NCBI GenBank assembly: GCA_013694795.1
Contig: JACDBS010000191.1
Location: 1 to 5,952 of the forward strand
DNA length: 5,952 bases
Reading direction: 5' to 3'
From: Chloroflexota bacterium
GTDB taxonomy: Bacteria; Chloroflexota; Limnocylindria; QHBO01
This document shows positions 1 through 5,621 of this stretch, one piece after another (the first letter of the stretch is position 1; each line of letters begins with the position of its first letter). Position numbers and translations under genes: made by a program. The notes under the pieces are model-generated. The model was not told where the DNA came from, searched no databases, and saw only the letters and a list, made by a program, of their open reading frames with translations.

Positions 1-726
1 CGACCCGCGGTTCGCGATCCCCTGCCGCAGGACCCGGCGCACCGCGCGATGAAGGCGTCGGACCTCCTCCGCGGTGAGGCTGTCGGCGCTGCGCAGTGGA
101 TGTAGGCGTGCGCGCCAGAGCGCCTCGTCGGCATAGATGTTGCCGACCCCGGCGGTGAAGCCCTGGTCGAGCAGCAGGGTCTTCAGCTTCGCCGATCGCC
201 GCGAGAGACGTTCGGCGAAGCGCTGGGCGGTGAAGCTGCGCTGGAGCGGCTCAGGGCCATGGCCGCTGAACACCTCTCCGATGCGGTAGCGACGACCGCC
301 CTCGGCCACCCGCTTCGACCGCGAGCCACGCCCGGCGCCGATGCTGCGCAGGCCGCCGCCCGGCCACAGCCCGATGCGACCGAACTTGCGCACGTCGCGA
401 TACCGGAGCTCACGCCCATCCGACAGCGCGAAGACGACCCTCGCGTACGGATCGGGCTCTGCGCCCGGCGGCGCCACGATGAGCGCACCCGTCATGCGCA
501 GTGCCACCGTCATCACTCGACCATCATCCAGGTGAAGCAGGACCGTCTTGGCCCGCCGCGTCACCCGCCCGATCGTGGCGCCGGCAATCTCCGCCACGAA
601 CCGTTCCGGAGGCTGGGGATGGCGGATGGTGCGGTCCCAATGGACGCTCGCTTCCCGGATGGGGGCGCCGGCGACCCATCGCTCCAGGTCGCGCGCGACG
701 GTCTCGACTTCGGGCAGCTCCGGCAT
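1..726 (-). CDS. mutM: Formamidopyrimidine-DNA glycosylase (Fpg/MutM), 3' end cut by window
   Basis: Bifunctional DNA glycosylase/AP lyase of base excision repair that removes 8-oxoguanine and ring-opened purines from DNA in the cytoplasm. I translated it by hand from the ATG at 726-724; 242 residues are visible and the frame stays open to the edge. It begins MPELPEVET, the Fpg signature (Nei proteins start MPEGPE). Pro2 is the Schiff-base nucleophile after Met removal and Glu3 the catalytic acid. Lys60, Met78, Arg113 and Phe115 (in RDVRKFG) fit the DNA-binding lysine and the void-filling triad. The H2TH region has GVGNIYADEALWRA with Asn196. The C-terminal zinc finger lies beyond the window, so its presence cannot be judged. 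About 23 extra residues, rich in Arg and Gly, sit near 123-150 compared with E. coli Fpg. No clear ribosome binding site precedes the start. It lies downstream of polA on the same strand, a common pairing in Gram-positive-type genomes. Confidence 0.93.
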   Translation of the reverse strand, partial: MPELPEVETVARDLERWVAGAPIREASVHWDRTIRHPQPPERFVAEIAGATIGRVTRRAKTVLLHLDDGRVMTVALRMTGALIVAPPGAEPDPYARVVFALSDGRELRYRDVRKFGRIGLWPGGGLRSIGAGRGSRSKRVAEGGRRYRIGEVFSGHGPEPLQRSFTAQRFAERLSRRSAKLKTLLLDQGFTAGVGNIYADEALWRARLHPLRSADSLTAEEVRRLHRAVRRVLRQGIANRGS

Positions 727-1160
727 GAGCGGCAGTGTGCCGTATCGCGAGTGTGCCGCAGCGGCGGGTGCGCGGTCCGTGGCCCCGTGTGTCAGCAGGT
801 TGGCGTGATAGCGTGCCGCACGATGGCCCGTGCGAACGTGGTAAACGTTCTCACGCCAACGCCCTGACAGCAGCCGGGAACGTCGTGCTGCGGCTCGGGC
901 CGGCATCGAATGGGCTGCTCGCGCGCGACCGGTTGCCCACGCCGGTGCGAGCGGACACCCTGTCGGACTCTCACCGGATGACCGCTGGCACCGATCCCCG
1001 CCCAAGATTCCTGTCGCATTCTCACCCCGTGAACGCCTGATAGGGTCCGCGTGACCCCGCACGCTCGGCGGTTCGGTGCACGCCCAAGACAAGCCGACAT
1101 AACGATTACCCGATGGCAATCTGACAGGATCCAGACCTACGGGACGACCTACGGGACGAC
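727..1160. other. Intergenic gap between polA and mutM, no gene seen
   Basis: This 434-bp stretch separates the polA stop from the mutM start. Short open frames cross it on both strands (735-1040 plus, 792-1100 minus), but their translations are Arg/Pro-rich, resemble no family I know and lack ribosome binding sites. It contains the inverted repeat at 829-855 and the tandem repeat running into polA. A possible bulged stem-loop lies at 917-952: GCTCGC and ACCGG pair with CCGGT and GCGAGC, leaving a 5-nt bulge and a 9-nt loop. I see no tRNA, no U-tracted terminator and no riboswitch I recognise. The mutM promoter should lie near the left end if mutM is transcribed separately from polA. Confidence 0.6.
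829..855. promoter_or_regulatory. Imperfect 27-bp inverted repeat, possible operator
   Basis: The core is GAACGT-GGTAA-ACGTTC (834-850), a perfect 6-bp inverted repeat with a 5-nt spacer. The symmetry continues outwards as CGTG (829-832) and CACG (852-855) with one unpaired position (833/851), giving 11-bp arms with one mismatch. It lies about 100 bp upstream of the mutM start, where an operator could act. It also partly fits the LacI/GalR half-site pattern around the CG at 846-847 (8 of 10 consensus positions). The regulator is unknown and the function is an inference; it could equally be a small RNA hairpin. Confidence 0.4.
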
Positions 1161-1169
1161 CTACGGGAC
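1134..1169. repeat. Three-copy 12-bp tandem repeat over the polA stop codon
   Basis: Three exact copies of GACCTACGGGAC lie head to tail, and the first five bases of a fourth follow at 1170-1174. Twelve bases are four codons, so on the minus strand each copy reads Val-Pro-stop-Val in the polA frame. The polA C-terminus ends Val-Val-Pro-TAG at 1161, and in-frame TAG codons recur at 1149-1151 and 1137-1139. Replication slippage is the simplest origin. Confidence 0.9.
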
Positions 1170-4031
1170 GACCTCGGCCGCGACCTCTTCCTCTGCCTCC
1201 AGGCGAGCGACCTCTCCGGCGCTCCTCGGCACACGCCGCCATTCGCCGCCATCGGCCTGCTCGTATCGGTCCATCTCCTCCCAGTTCTGGCCGACCTTCA
1301 GATCGACCTCGAGCGGGATGTCGAGCGGGAGGGCGCCCTCCATGATCTCGCGCACCAGGGCTGCAAGCTCCGGCAGCTCGGACTCATCGGTCTCGAAGAC
1401 GAGCTCGTCGTGGACCTGGAGCAGCATCCGTGAGCGGAACCCGCGCTCCCGCAACGCCGAGTCCACGCGCACCATGGCGATCTTCATCCCATCCGCAGCG
1501 GTGCCCTGGATCGGCATGTTGATGGCCATCCGCTCGCCGGCGGAACGCAAGGCCCCATTCCGGGCGGTGAGCTCCGGGAGATAGCGGCGCCGCCCCAGCA
1601 GCGTGGTCACGAAGCCCTGGTCACGCGCCAGGATCTTCATCTCAACCGTGTAGCGGCGGATCCCCTCGTACGCGGCGAAGTAGTCGGCGATGAACCTCTG
1701 GGCTTCCTCGCGCGGGATCTTCAGCCGCTCGGCCAGGCCGTAATCGCTCAAGCCGTAGGCGATGCCGTAATTGATCATCTTCGCCACGCTGCGCTCCTTC
1801 GGCCCGACCGCCTCCGGAGCCAGCCCCAGCACGCGCGCTGCGGCGGCGAGGTGGATGTCCGAGTGGGCGGCGAAGTCGGCCTTCAGCCCCGGATCGCCCG
1901 AGACATGGGCCAGGATGCGCAGCTCCTGCTGCGAGTAGTCGGCGCCAAACAGCAGCTTTCCCTCCGGCGCCACGAAGGCGCGCCGAATCCGGCGCCCAAG
2001 AGCGGTCCGGATCGGGATGTTCTGAAGGTTCGGATCGGTGCTCGACAGGCGCCCGGTGGCGGCCACCGCCTGCTGGTAGGTGGTGTGCAATCGGTCCTCG
2101 GCATCCACCAGGGTCGGGAGTGCGTCGACGTAGGTCGACTTGAGCTTGGACACCTGCCGATGCTCGAGGATGAGGCTCACCACCTCGTGCTTGTCGCGAA
2201 GCTCTTCGAGGACCGATGCGTCCGTCGAGTACCCCGTCCGCGTCCGCTTCGTGGCCGGTAGCTCCAGCTCAACGAAGAGGATCTGCTCCAGCTGCTTGGG
2301 CGAGCCGATGTTGAACTCGTGGCCGACCAGCTCGTAGATCCGCGATTCCAGCCCGGCCAGCGTCGCACCGAACTCCTCGGCCATCGCCGCCAGGGTGGCC
2401 AGGTCCAGGCGAACCCCCGCCAGCTCCATGCGCGCCAGGACGGGTACCAGCGGCATCTCCACCTCGTTGAAGAGGTTGGCCACGCCGCCATCGGTGAGCT
2501 CCAGCTCCAGCGCCGGACGGACGAGGAGCGACGTCATCGCCTCGCCGGCGGCGCGGCGCGCGCAGGCCGACTCCTCGGCCCCCGTCTCGGGGCTGATCGG
2601 CTTGGGTGGCAGCTCGCCGCCGTAGCGCGTGGAAACCACGTCATCCAGGGTCTGCGAGCGCAGCGCCGGGTTGACCATGTACCCCGCCACCAGTGTGTCG
2701 AAGCAGGCGCCGCCCAGGGACGTGCCCCGCACGCCCAGCATCACCATGAGCTGCTTGAGGTCGTGGCCCACGAGCTCGCGGTCGTCGCGGCCGAACCATG
2801 GCGGCAATGCGCGGTCCTCGGACCATGGCACGTACCAACTGGTGCCGTCACCGCCGGCCATCCCGACGCCGAAGAGCGGCCGTTCGAGCGGTCGTCCGGC
2901 CCCGGCCGACCAGCCGAGACCGACACTGCCCTGATGCGCGGCCAGCCAGGCGTCGAGGTCCGCCCGGTCGCCATCGCTGCGCACGATGCGCGGGTCGACA
3001 TGCTCGATGGCCCCGCCCGGATCGGCGAGGGGGTCCGGCTGCCCGCGCTGGTCACGTGCCGCTTCGCTCGCAGACACGGCACCGCCAAGGAGGTCCAGGC
3101 TGAGCTGCAGCCCTCCGCGCGTCTGCTGCTCGGGTGAGTCGTGTCCGGTCGGCGCAATGCTCGAGGCCGGCAGCCGGTCGATGAGCGAGCGGAACTCGAG
3201 CTCGCGCAGCCGCTGCGCGACGGCGCGGCGGTCGTATCGGCCCATTCGCCCCTCTTCGAGGTCCAGCTCGACCGGCAGGTCGCACACGATGCGGCCCACC
3301 TCGCGCGACATGAAGGCCGACTCGCGGTGCTCGGCCAGCCGTTCTCGCATCTTGCCCTTCACCTCGTCCAGGTGCTCGTAGATGCCGTCCAGCGTGCCGA
3401 ACTGCTGGAGCAGCGTGATGGCGGTCTTCTCCCCCACCCCCGGAACGCCGGGGATGTTGTCGCTGGTGTCACCCTTGAGCGCCTTGTAGTCGAGCATCTG
3501 GTCCGGGCGCAGGCCATAGCGCTCCATGACGCGGGCCTCGTCATAGATGACGGTCGACGCGACGCCCATCCGGGTCGTGAGGAGGCGCACGTGATCGTCC
3601 ACCAGTTGAAGCCCGTCGAGGTCGCCCGACACGATCATCGTGTCCACGCCGGCCTCGGTGGCCCGCTTGCTCAGGGTGCCGATGACGTCGTCCGCCTCGT
3701 AGCCTTCCAGCTCGCGGGTGGGCATGCCCAGCATCGCGGCGATCTCGCGCACGATCGGGAACTGACCGCGCAGGTCGTCCGGCATGCTCGGCCGCCCGGC
3801 CTTGTATTCGGGGTAGGCGTCGAAGCGGAACTGCGGCTTGCCGATGTCGAAGCTGACCATGGCGTAGTCCGGCATCACATCCTGCATGCCGCGCAGCACG
3901 ATCTGGAGGAACCCGAACACGGCGTTGACCAGCGTCCCATCCGACAGGGTGAGCGGCGGCAGCGCGAAGTAGCCGCGATAGACGAGGCTCGGCCCGTCGA
4001 TGAGCATGAGAAGCGGTCTTCGGTCGGCCAT
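1161..4031 (-). CDS. polA: DNA polymerase I, family A
   Basis: Cytoplasmic polymerase for Okazaki-fragment maturation and repair gap filling; 956 residues. I chose the ATG at 4031 (MADRRPLLMLIDG) because the family homology starts there. A start at 4148 would add 39 unrelated residues and overlap the divergent gene. A weak AAGG lies 5 nt upstream. Residues 1-290 are the 5' nuclease with all metal ligands: Asp12, Asp62, Glu112, Asp114, Asp115, Asp137, Asp139, Asp188 and Asp191. Residues 290-340 are a linker. Residues 345-510 match the 3'-5' exonuclease fold but lack its acidic residues (VGLGWSAG at 370-377), so proofreading is probably absent, as in Taq. The polymerase domain has motif A DYSQQELR (Asp698), motif B with Arg747, Lys751 and Tyr755, and motif C QVHDELVFE (Asp875). 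Gln702 and Tyr755 replace the usual Ile and the E. coli Phe. About 36 residues extend past the usual C-terminus, Glu-rich at the end. Confidence 0.97.
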   Translation of the reverse strand: MADRRPLLMLIDGPSLVYRGYFALPPLTLSDGTLVNAVFGFLQIVLRGMQDVMPDYAMVSFDIGKPQFRFDAYPEYKAGRPSMPDDLRGQFPIVREIAAMLGMPTRELEGYEADDVIGTLSKRATEAGVDTMIVSGDLDGLQLVDDHVRLLTTRMGVASTVIYDEARVMERYGLRPDQMLDYKALKGDTSDNIPGVPGVGEKTAITLLQQFGTLDGIYEHLDEVKGKMRERLAEHRESAFMSREVGRIVCDLPVELDLEEGRMGRYDRRAVAQRLRELEFRSLIDRLPASSIAPTGHDSPEQQTRGGLQLSLDLLGGAVSASEAARDQRGQPDPLADPGGAIEHVDPRIVRSDGDRADLDAWLAAHQGSVGLGWSAGAGRPLERPLFGVGMAGGDGTSWYVPWSEDRALPPWFGRDDRELVGHDLKQLMVMLGVRGTSLGGACFDTLVAGYMVNPALRSQTLDDVVSTRYGGELPPKPISPETGAEESACARRAAGEAMTSLLVRPALELELTDGGVANLFNEVEMPLVPVLARMELAGVRLDLATLAAMAEEFGATLAGLESRIYELVGHEFNIGSPKQLEQILFVELELPATKRTRTGYSTDASVLEELRDKHEVVSLILEHRQVSKLKSTYVDALPTLVDAEDRLHTTYQQAVAATGRLSSTDPNLQNIPIRTALGRRIRRAFVAPEGKLLFGADYSQQELRILAHVSGDPGLKADFAAHSDIHLAAAARVLGLAPEAVGPKERSVAKMINYGIAYGLSDYGLAERLKIPREEAQRFIADYFAAYEGIRRYTVEMKILARDQGFVTTLLGRRRYLPELTARNGALRSAGERMAINMPIQGTAADGMKIAMVRVDSALRERGFRSRMLLQVHDELVFETDESELPELAALVREIMEGALPLDIPLEVDLKVGQNWEEMDRYEQADGGEWRRVPRSAGEVARLEAEEEVAAEVVP

Positions 4032-4042
4032 CGGTGCCTTGA

Positions 4043-4048
4043 AGTCTA
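4043..4048 (-). promoter_or_regulatory. Possible -10 element for polA
   Basis: On the minus strand this reads TAGACT, which fits the TANNNT core of a sigma-70 -10 box. Transcription would begin about 4036, giving a leader of only about five bases before the polA ATG at 4031. No good -35 hexamer is visible; the palindrome 4056-4073 occupies that place. If the leader is longer, the AAGG at 4037-4040 could act as a weak ribosome binding site. Confidence 0.4.
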
Positions 4049-4055
4049 GACCGAT

Positions 4056-4073
4056 GGCGGCCTCCCGGCCGCC
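4056..4073. promoter_or_regulatory. Perfect palindrome in the divergent promoter region
   Basis: GGCGGCC (4056-4062) and GGCCGCC (4067-4073) form a perfect 7-bp inverted repeat around the loop TCCC. It sits in the middle of the 56-bp gap, seven bases from one candidate -10 box and one base from the other, so a bound protein would cover the -35 region of both genes. The role as an operator is inferred; in GC-rich DNA such hairpins also arise by chance. Confidence 0.4.
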
Positions 4074-4074
4074 G

Positions 4075-4080
4075 TAGAAT
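4075..4080 (+). promoter_or_regulatory. Possible -10 element for the J-domain gene, leaderless start
   Basis: TAGAAT ends seven bases before the ATG at 4088, so transcription would begin at or next to the start codon. The lack of any purine-rich ribosome binding site before this ATG agrees with a leaderless mRNA. No TTGACA-like -35 hexamer lies at the right distance. Confidence 0.45.
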
Positions 4081-4087
4081 CGGCGCC

Positions 4088-4606
4088 ATGCACGGCCGTC
4101 AGACGCTCGATCCCTACTCGGTGCTCGGTATCTCGCGCGAGGCGACACCGCTCCAGGTGGCGCGCGCGCATCGACGGCTGGCGAAGCAGCACCATCCAGA
4201 TCTGCACGAGGGTGCCCACCAGGCCGCCGATCGGATGCGGCGCATCAACGAGGCGTGGGTCATCCTCTCCCACCCGGTGCGCCGAGCCGAGTACGACCGC
4301 GCATTTCCGTCGGCGGGAACGCCGGCCGGCGGTCACTGGGGTGCCTCCCGCGCGCCGATTCAACCCGTCGCTCCGTCCTCGACACGCACCTGGGCCTCCT
4401 GGCGAGCGACCGCCGCCGATACGCGCGCGGCTCCGCGGACGGTCCGTCAGCCCGGCGAGGTCCCCATCCCGCGCACCCGCCGGCCTTCGCGTCCGGATCC
4501 GCCGCCATCCACGTTCCGCGATTCGGGCTGGGCCGCGGTCCTCGCCGCGGCCGTGATGATCCTGCTGCTCCTGACCGCGATCGCCGTGGGCCGCCTGACC
4601 CTCTGA
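4088..4606 (+). CDS. J-domain protein with C-terminal membrane anchor
   Basis: A 172-residue DnaJ-type co-chaperone. Residues 8-73 form the J-domain: DPYSVLGI at the start of helix I, an Arg-rich helix II, the invariant His36-Pro37-Asp38 that stimulates DnaK ATPase, and RRAEYDRAF at the end. No Gly/Phe region, zinc-binding centre or substrate-binding C-terminal domain follows, so this is not DnaJ or CbpA but a type III J-protein. Residues 74-147 are a Pro/Arg/Ser/Thr-rich, probably disordered linker. Residues 148-168 (WAAVLAAAVMILLLLTAIAV) are a single hydrophobic segment ending four residues before the C-terminus, so the protein looks tail-anchored with the J-domain in the cytoplasm. It likely brings DnaK to the membrane surface; its client is unknown. 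It is transcribed away from polA across a 56-bp gap, and the start is the ATG at 4088. No functional link to polA can be seen. Confidence 0.88.
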   Translation: MHGRQTLDPYSVLGISREATPLQVARAHRRLAKQHHPDLHEGAHQAADRMRRINEAWVILSHPVRRAEYDRAFPSAGTPAGGHWGASRAPIQPVAPSSTRTWASWRATAADTRAAPRTVRQPGEVPIPRTRRPSRPDPPPSTFRDSGWAAVLAAAVMILLLLTAIAVGRLTL

Positions 4607-4611
4607 CTTCG

Positions 4612-4648
4612 GACCGGCGGGTAAGTCATCCCCGCGTATTCGCCGGTT
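4612..4648. terminator. Stem-loop just after the J-domain gene, possible terminator
   Basis: ACCGGCG (4613-4619) pairs perfectly with CGCCGGT (4641-4647). A nested alternative pairs GCGGG (4617-4621) with CCCGC (4631-4635) around a 9-nt loop. It starts six bases after the TGA stop and lies between convergent genes, where a terminator is expected. No U-tract follows, so this is not a textbook intrinsic terminator. Confidence 0.35.
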
Positions 4649-4679
4649 GACTGCTCGGGCGTCTTCTGGACACCGATAC

Positions 4680-4725
4680 GCCCTCCGGACAGCCCGTTCG
4701 AGCGTGCAGCGACCCGTCCGAGGGC
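4680..4725. terminator. Long stem-loop in the convergent gap, possible bidirectional terminator
   Basis: GCCCTCCGGAC (4680-4690) pairs with GTCCGAGGGC (4716-4725) over 10 base pairs with one bulged C, around a 25-nt loop. A competing 6-bp stem joins GGGCGT (4657-4662) to ACGCCC (4678-4683). The position between convergent genes favours termination, but no T-run flanks it on either strand. Confidence 0.3.
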
Positions 4726-4752
4726 CGTCTCAGCCTGATTTCCGACCCCAGC

Positions 4753-4825
4753 AGTCACATGGCGCATACCTGGCCCTGCACCGCTCAGCACTGACCGATA
4801 GGAGTCACGCGGCGCATACGTGACC
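4753..4825. repeat. Two-copy 23-bp direct repeat; second copy is an inverted repeat
   Basis: Copies at 4753-4775 and 4803-4825 share 19 of 23 bases, with the common part AGTCAC-NN-GGCGCATAC, and are exactly 50 bp apart. The second copy also holds the perfect inverted repeat GTCACG-N9-CGTGAC (4804-4824), which the first has largely lost. They end 18 bases past the anti-sigma stop. They may be a pair of protein-binding sites or the relic of a short duplication; nothing identifies a binding protein. Confidence 0.6.
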
Positions 4826-4843
4826 AGGCGATGCGAGGATCCT

Positions 4844-5602
4844 TCAGCCCGCGCGCGGAACCAGGATCCAGCGCAGAAGCGCAGCGGCGACCATGAGGGC
4901 GATGCCGGTGAAGAGGACCATCGGCCACGGCGAGCGCTCCGCCGCCAGCCGCGTCAGTGCTTCGCTCTCGCGATCGGACTCGTCACTGGCAAGGGCGCGG
5001 TTCTCGGTTTCTTCGCCGGACCCTTCCGTGGCGGTGCTGGCGCTCGCAGCGGCGAATCCGTCGGCTGCGGCGCTGGCGCTCGCATCGGTGAACCCATCGC
5101 CGGCCGGATCGGCTCCTTCTGTCGTAGTGCGCTCAGACGGGGCCGCGGCGCCCAGGGCGACGCTGGCCTCCGGCGCGGCCTCCCCTGGGGCCTCGCCAGC
5201 GGCCTCGCCGACGGCCATGGTGCTCTCCGCGCTATCGGCCTGGCCACCGGCCGATGACGCCATGCCGTTCAGCGCGGGGAGGGCGGTCCCGACCATCCCG
5301 ACCATGGCCAGCGCCGCGCCGGCGGTGAGGACGGGGGCGAAGAAGCGACGCGCCCATCCGCCGAAGCGATCGACGGCCACCGGCTCGGCCTCGACCTCCG
5401 GCAGGAGGCGCAGCGGCCGCGACGGCTGGAGGTCCGGAAGCTCGGCCAGGGAAGCACGAAGCGCACCGAGGTCGTTGACGAGATCGGTGCATCGGTCACA
5501 GGAGGAGACATGAGCGGTCAGCGAGGTGTCGGCGGTTGCATCGGTGTCGCGAAATGCAAGGGCCGACAGGCGCTCGTCGTCCGGATGATTGAAGTTCAGC
5601 AT
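4844..5602 (-). CDS. Membrane anti-sigma factor with ZAS zinc finger
   Basis: A 252-residue anti-sigma factor predicted to hold the sigma factor encoded just upstream at the membrane. The N-terminal cytoplasmic part has the zinc-binding anti-sigma motif H-x3-C-x2-C (His31, Cys35, Cys38 in HVSSCDRC). A first hydrophobic segment spans about 88-108 and a second about 226-248, placing residues 110-225 outside the cell and the short C-terminus inside. The outer loop is Ala/Ser/Glu-rich, strongly acidic, low in complexity and holds a duplicated 12-residue unit. That two-segment layout with a large disordered loop differs from the one-segment RseA type, and no known sensor domain is visible, so the signal is unknown. 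The start ATG at 5602 follows a good ribosome binding site. The gene follows the sigma gene after 19 bp, so the two are cotranscribed and probably induced by the released sigma factor. Confidence 0.87.
   Translation of the reverse strand: MLNFNHPDDERLSALAFRDTDATADTSLTAHVSSCDRCTDLVNDLGALRASLAELPDLQPSRPLRLLPEVEAEPVAVDRFGGWARRFFAPVLTAGAALAMVGMVGTALPALNGMASSAGGQADSAESTMAVGEAAGEAPGEAAPEASVALGAAAPSERTTTEGADPAGDGFTDASASAAADGFAAASASTATEGSGEETENRALASDESDRESEALTRLAAERSPWPMVLFTGIALMVAAALLRWILVPRAG
5027..5098 (-). repeat. Imperfect 36-bp tandem duplication inside the anti-sigma gene
   Basis: Two adjacent 12-codon units encode residues 169-180 and 181-192; both start Asp-Gly-Phe and continue with Ala-Ser-Ala-Ser. 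A 13-bp core, GCTGGCGCTCGCA, is identical at 5036-5048 and 5072-5084. It lies in the part encoding the outer loop, which seems free to grow by duplication. Confidence 0.75.
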
Positions 5603-5609
5603 GCCAACG

Positions 5610-5613
5610 CTCC
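5610..5613 (-). promoter_or_regulatory. Ribosome binding site of the anti-sigma gene
   Basis: GGAG on the minus strand lies seven bases before the ATG at 5602, good spacing for a Shine-Dalgarno sequence. It fixes the start of the anti-sigma gene and sits within the 19-bp gap after the sigma stop. It contrasts with the J-domain and mutM genes, which lack such a site. Confidence 0.75.
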
Positions 5614-5621
5614 AGACGCGC

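Noticed and set aside
834..850. LexA (SOS) box upstream of mutM
   Set aside because: GAAC and GTTC are present but nine bases apart, not the four bases of the Gram-positive LexA site.
917..952. Intrinsic terminator in the polA-mutM gap
   Set aside because: The stem needs a 5-nt bulge and no T-run follows on either strand; such pairings are frequent in GC-rich DNA.
849..1043. Repeated TTCTCAC...AACGCC...TGA-AG pattern at 848-870 and 1019-1043, and TCTCAC at 969
   Set aside because: The resemblance needs gaps and the spacing is irregular; chance similarity cannot be excluded.
735..1100. Small open frames in the polA-mutM gap on both strands
   Set aside because: Arg/Pro-rich translations with no recognisable domain and no ribosome binding site; they overlap each other on opposite strands.
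2319..4049. Long plus-strand open frames opposite polA (2319-3137 and 3141-4049)
   Set aside because: They mirror polA codons in GC-rich DNA, give His/Arg/Val-rich products with no family resemblance, and polA motifs are intact across the same bases.
4032..4148. Longer polA start at 4148 adding 39 residues
   Set aside because: The added residues are Arg-rich and unlike any polymerase N-terminus, the start would lie inside the divergent J-domain gene, and family homology begins at the ATG at 4031.
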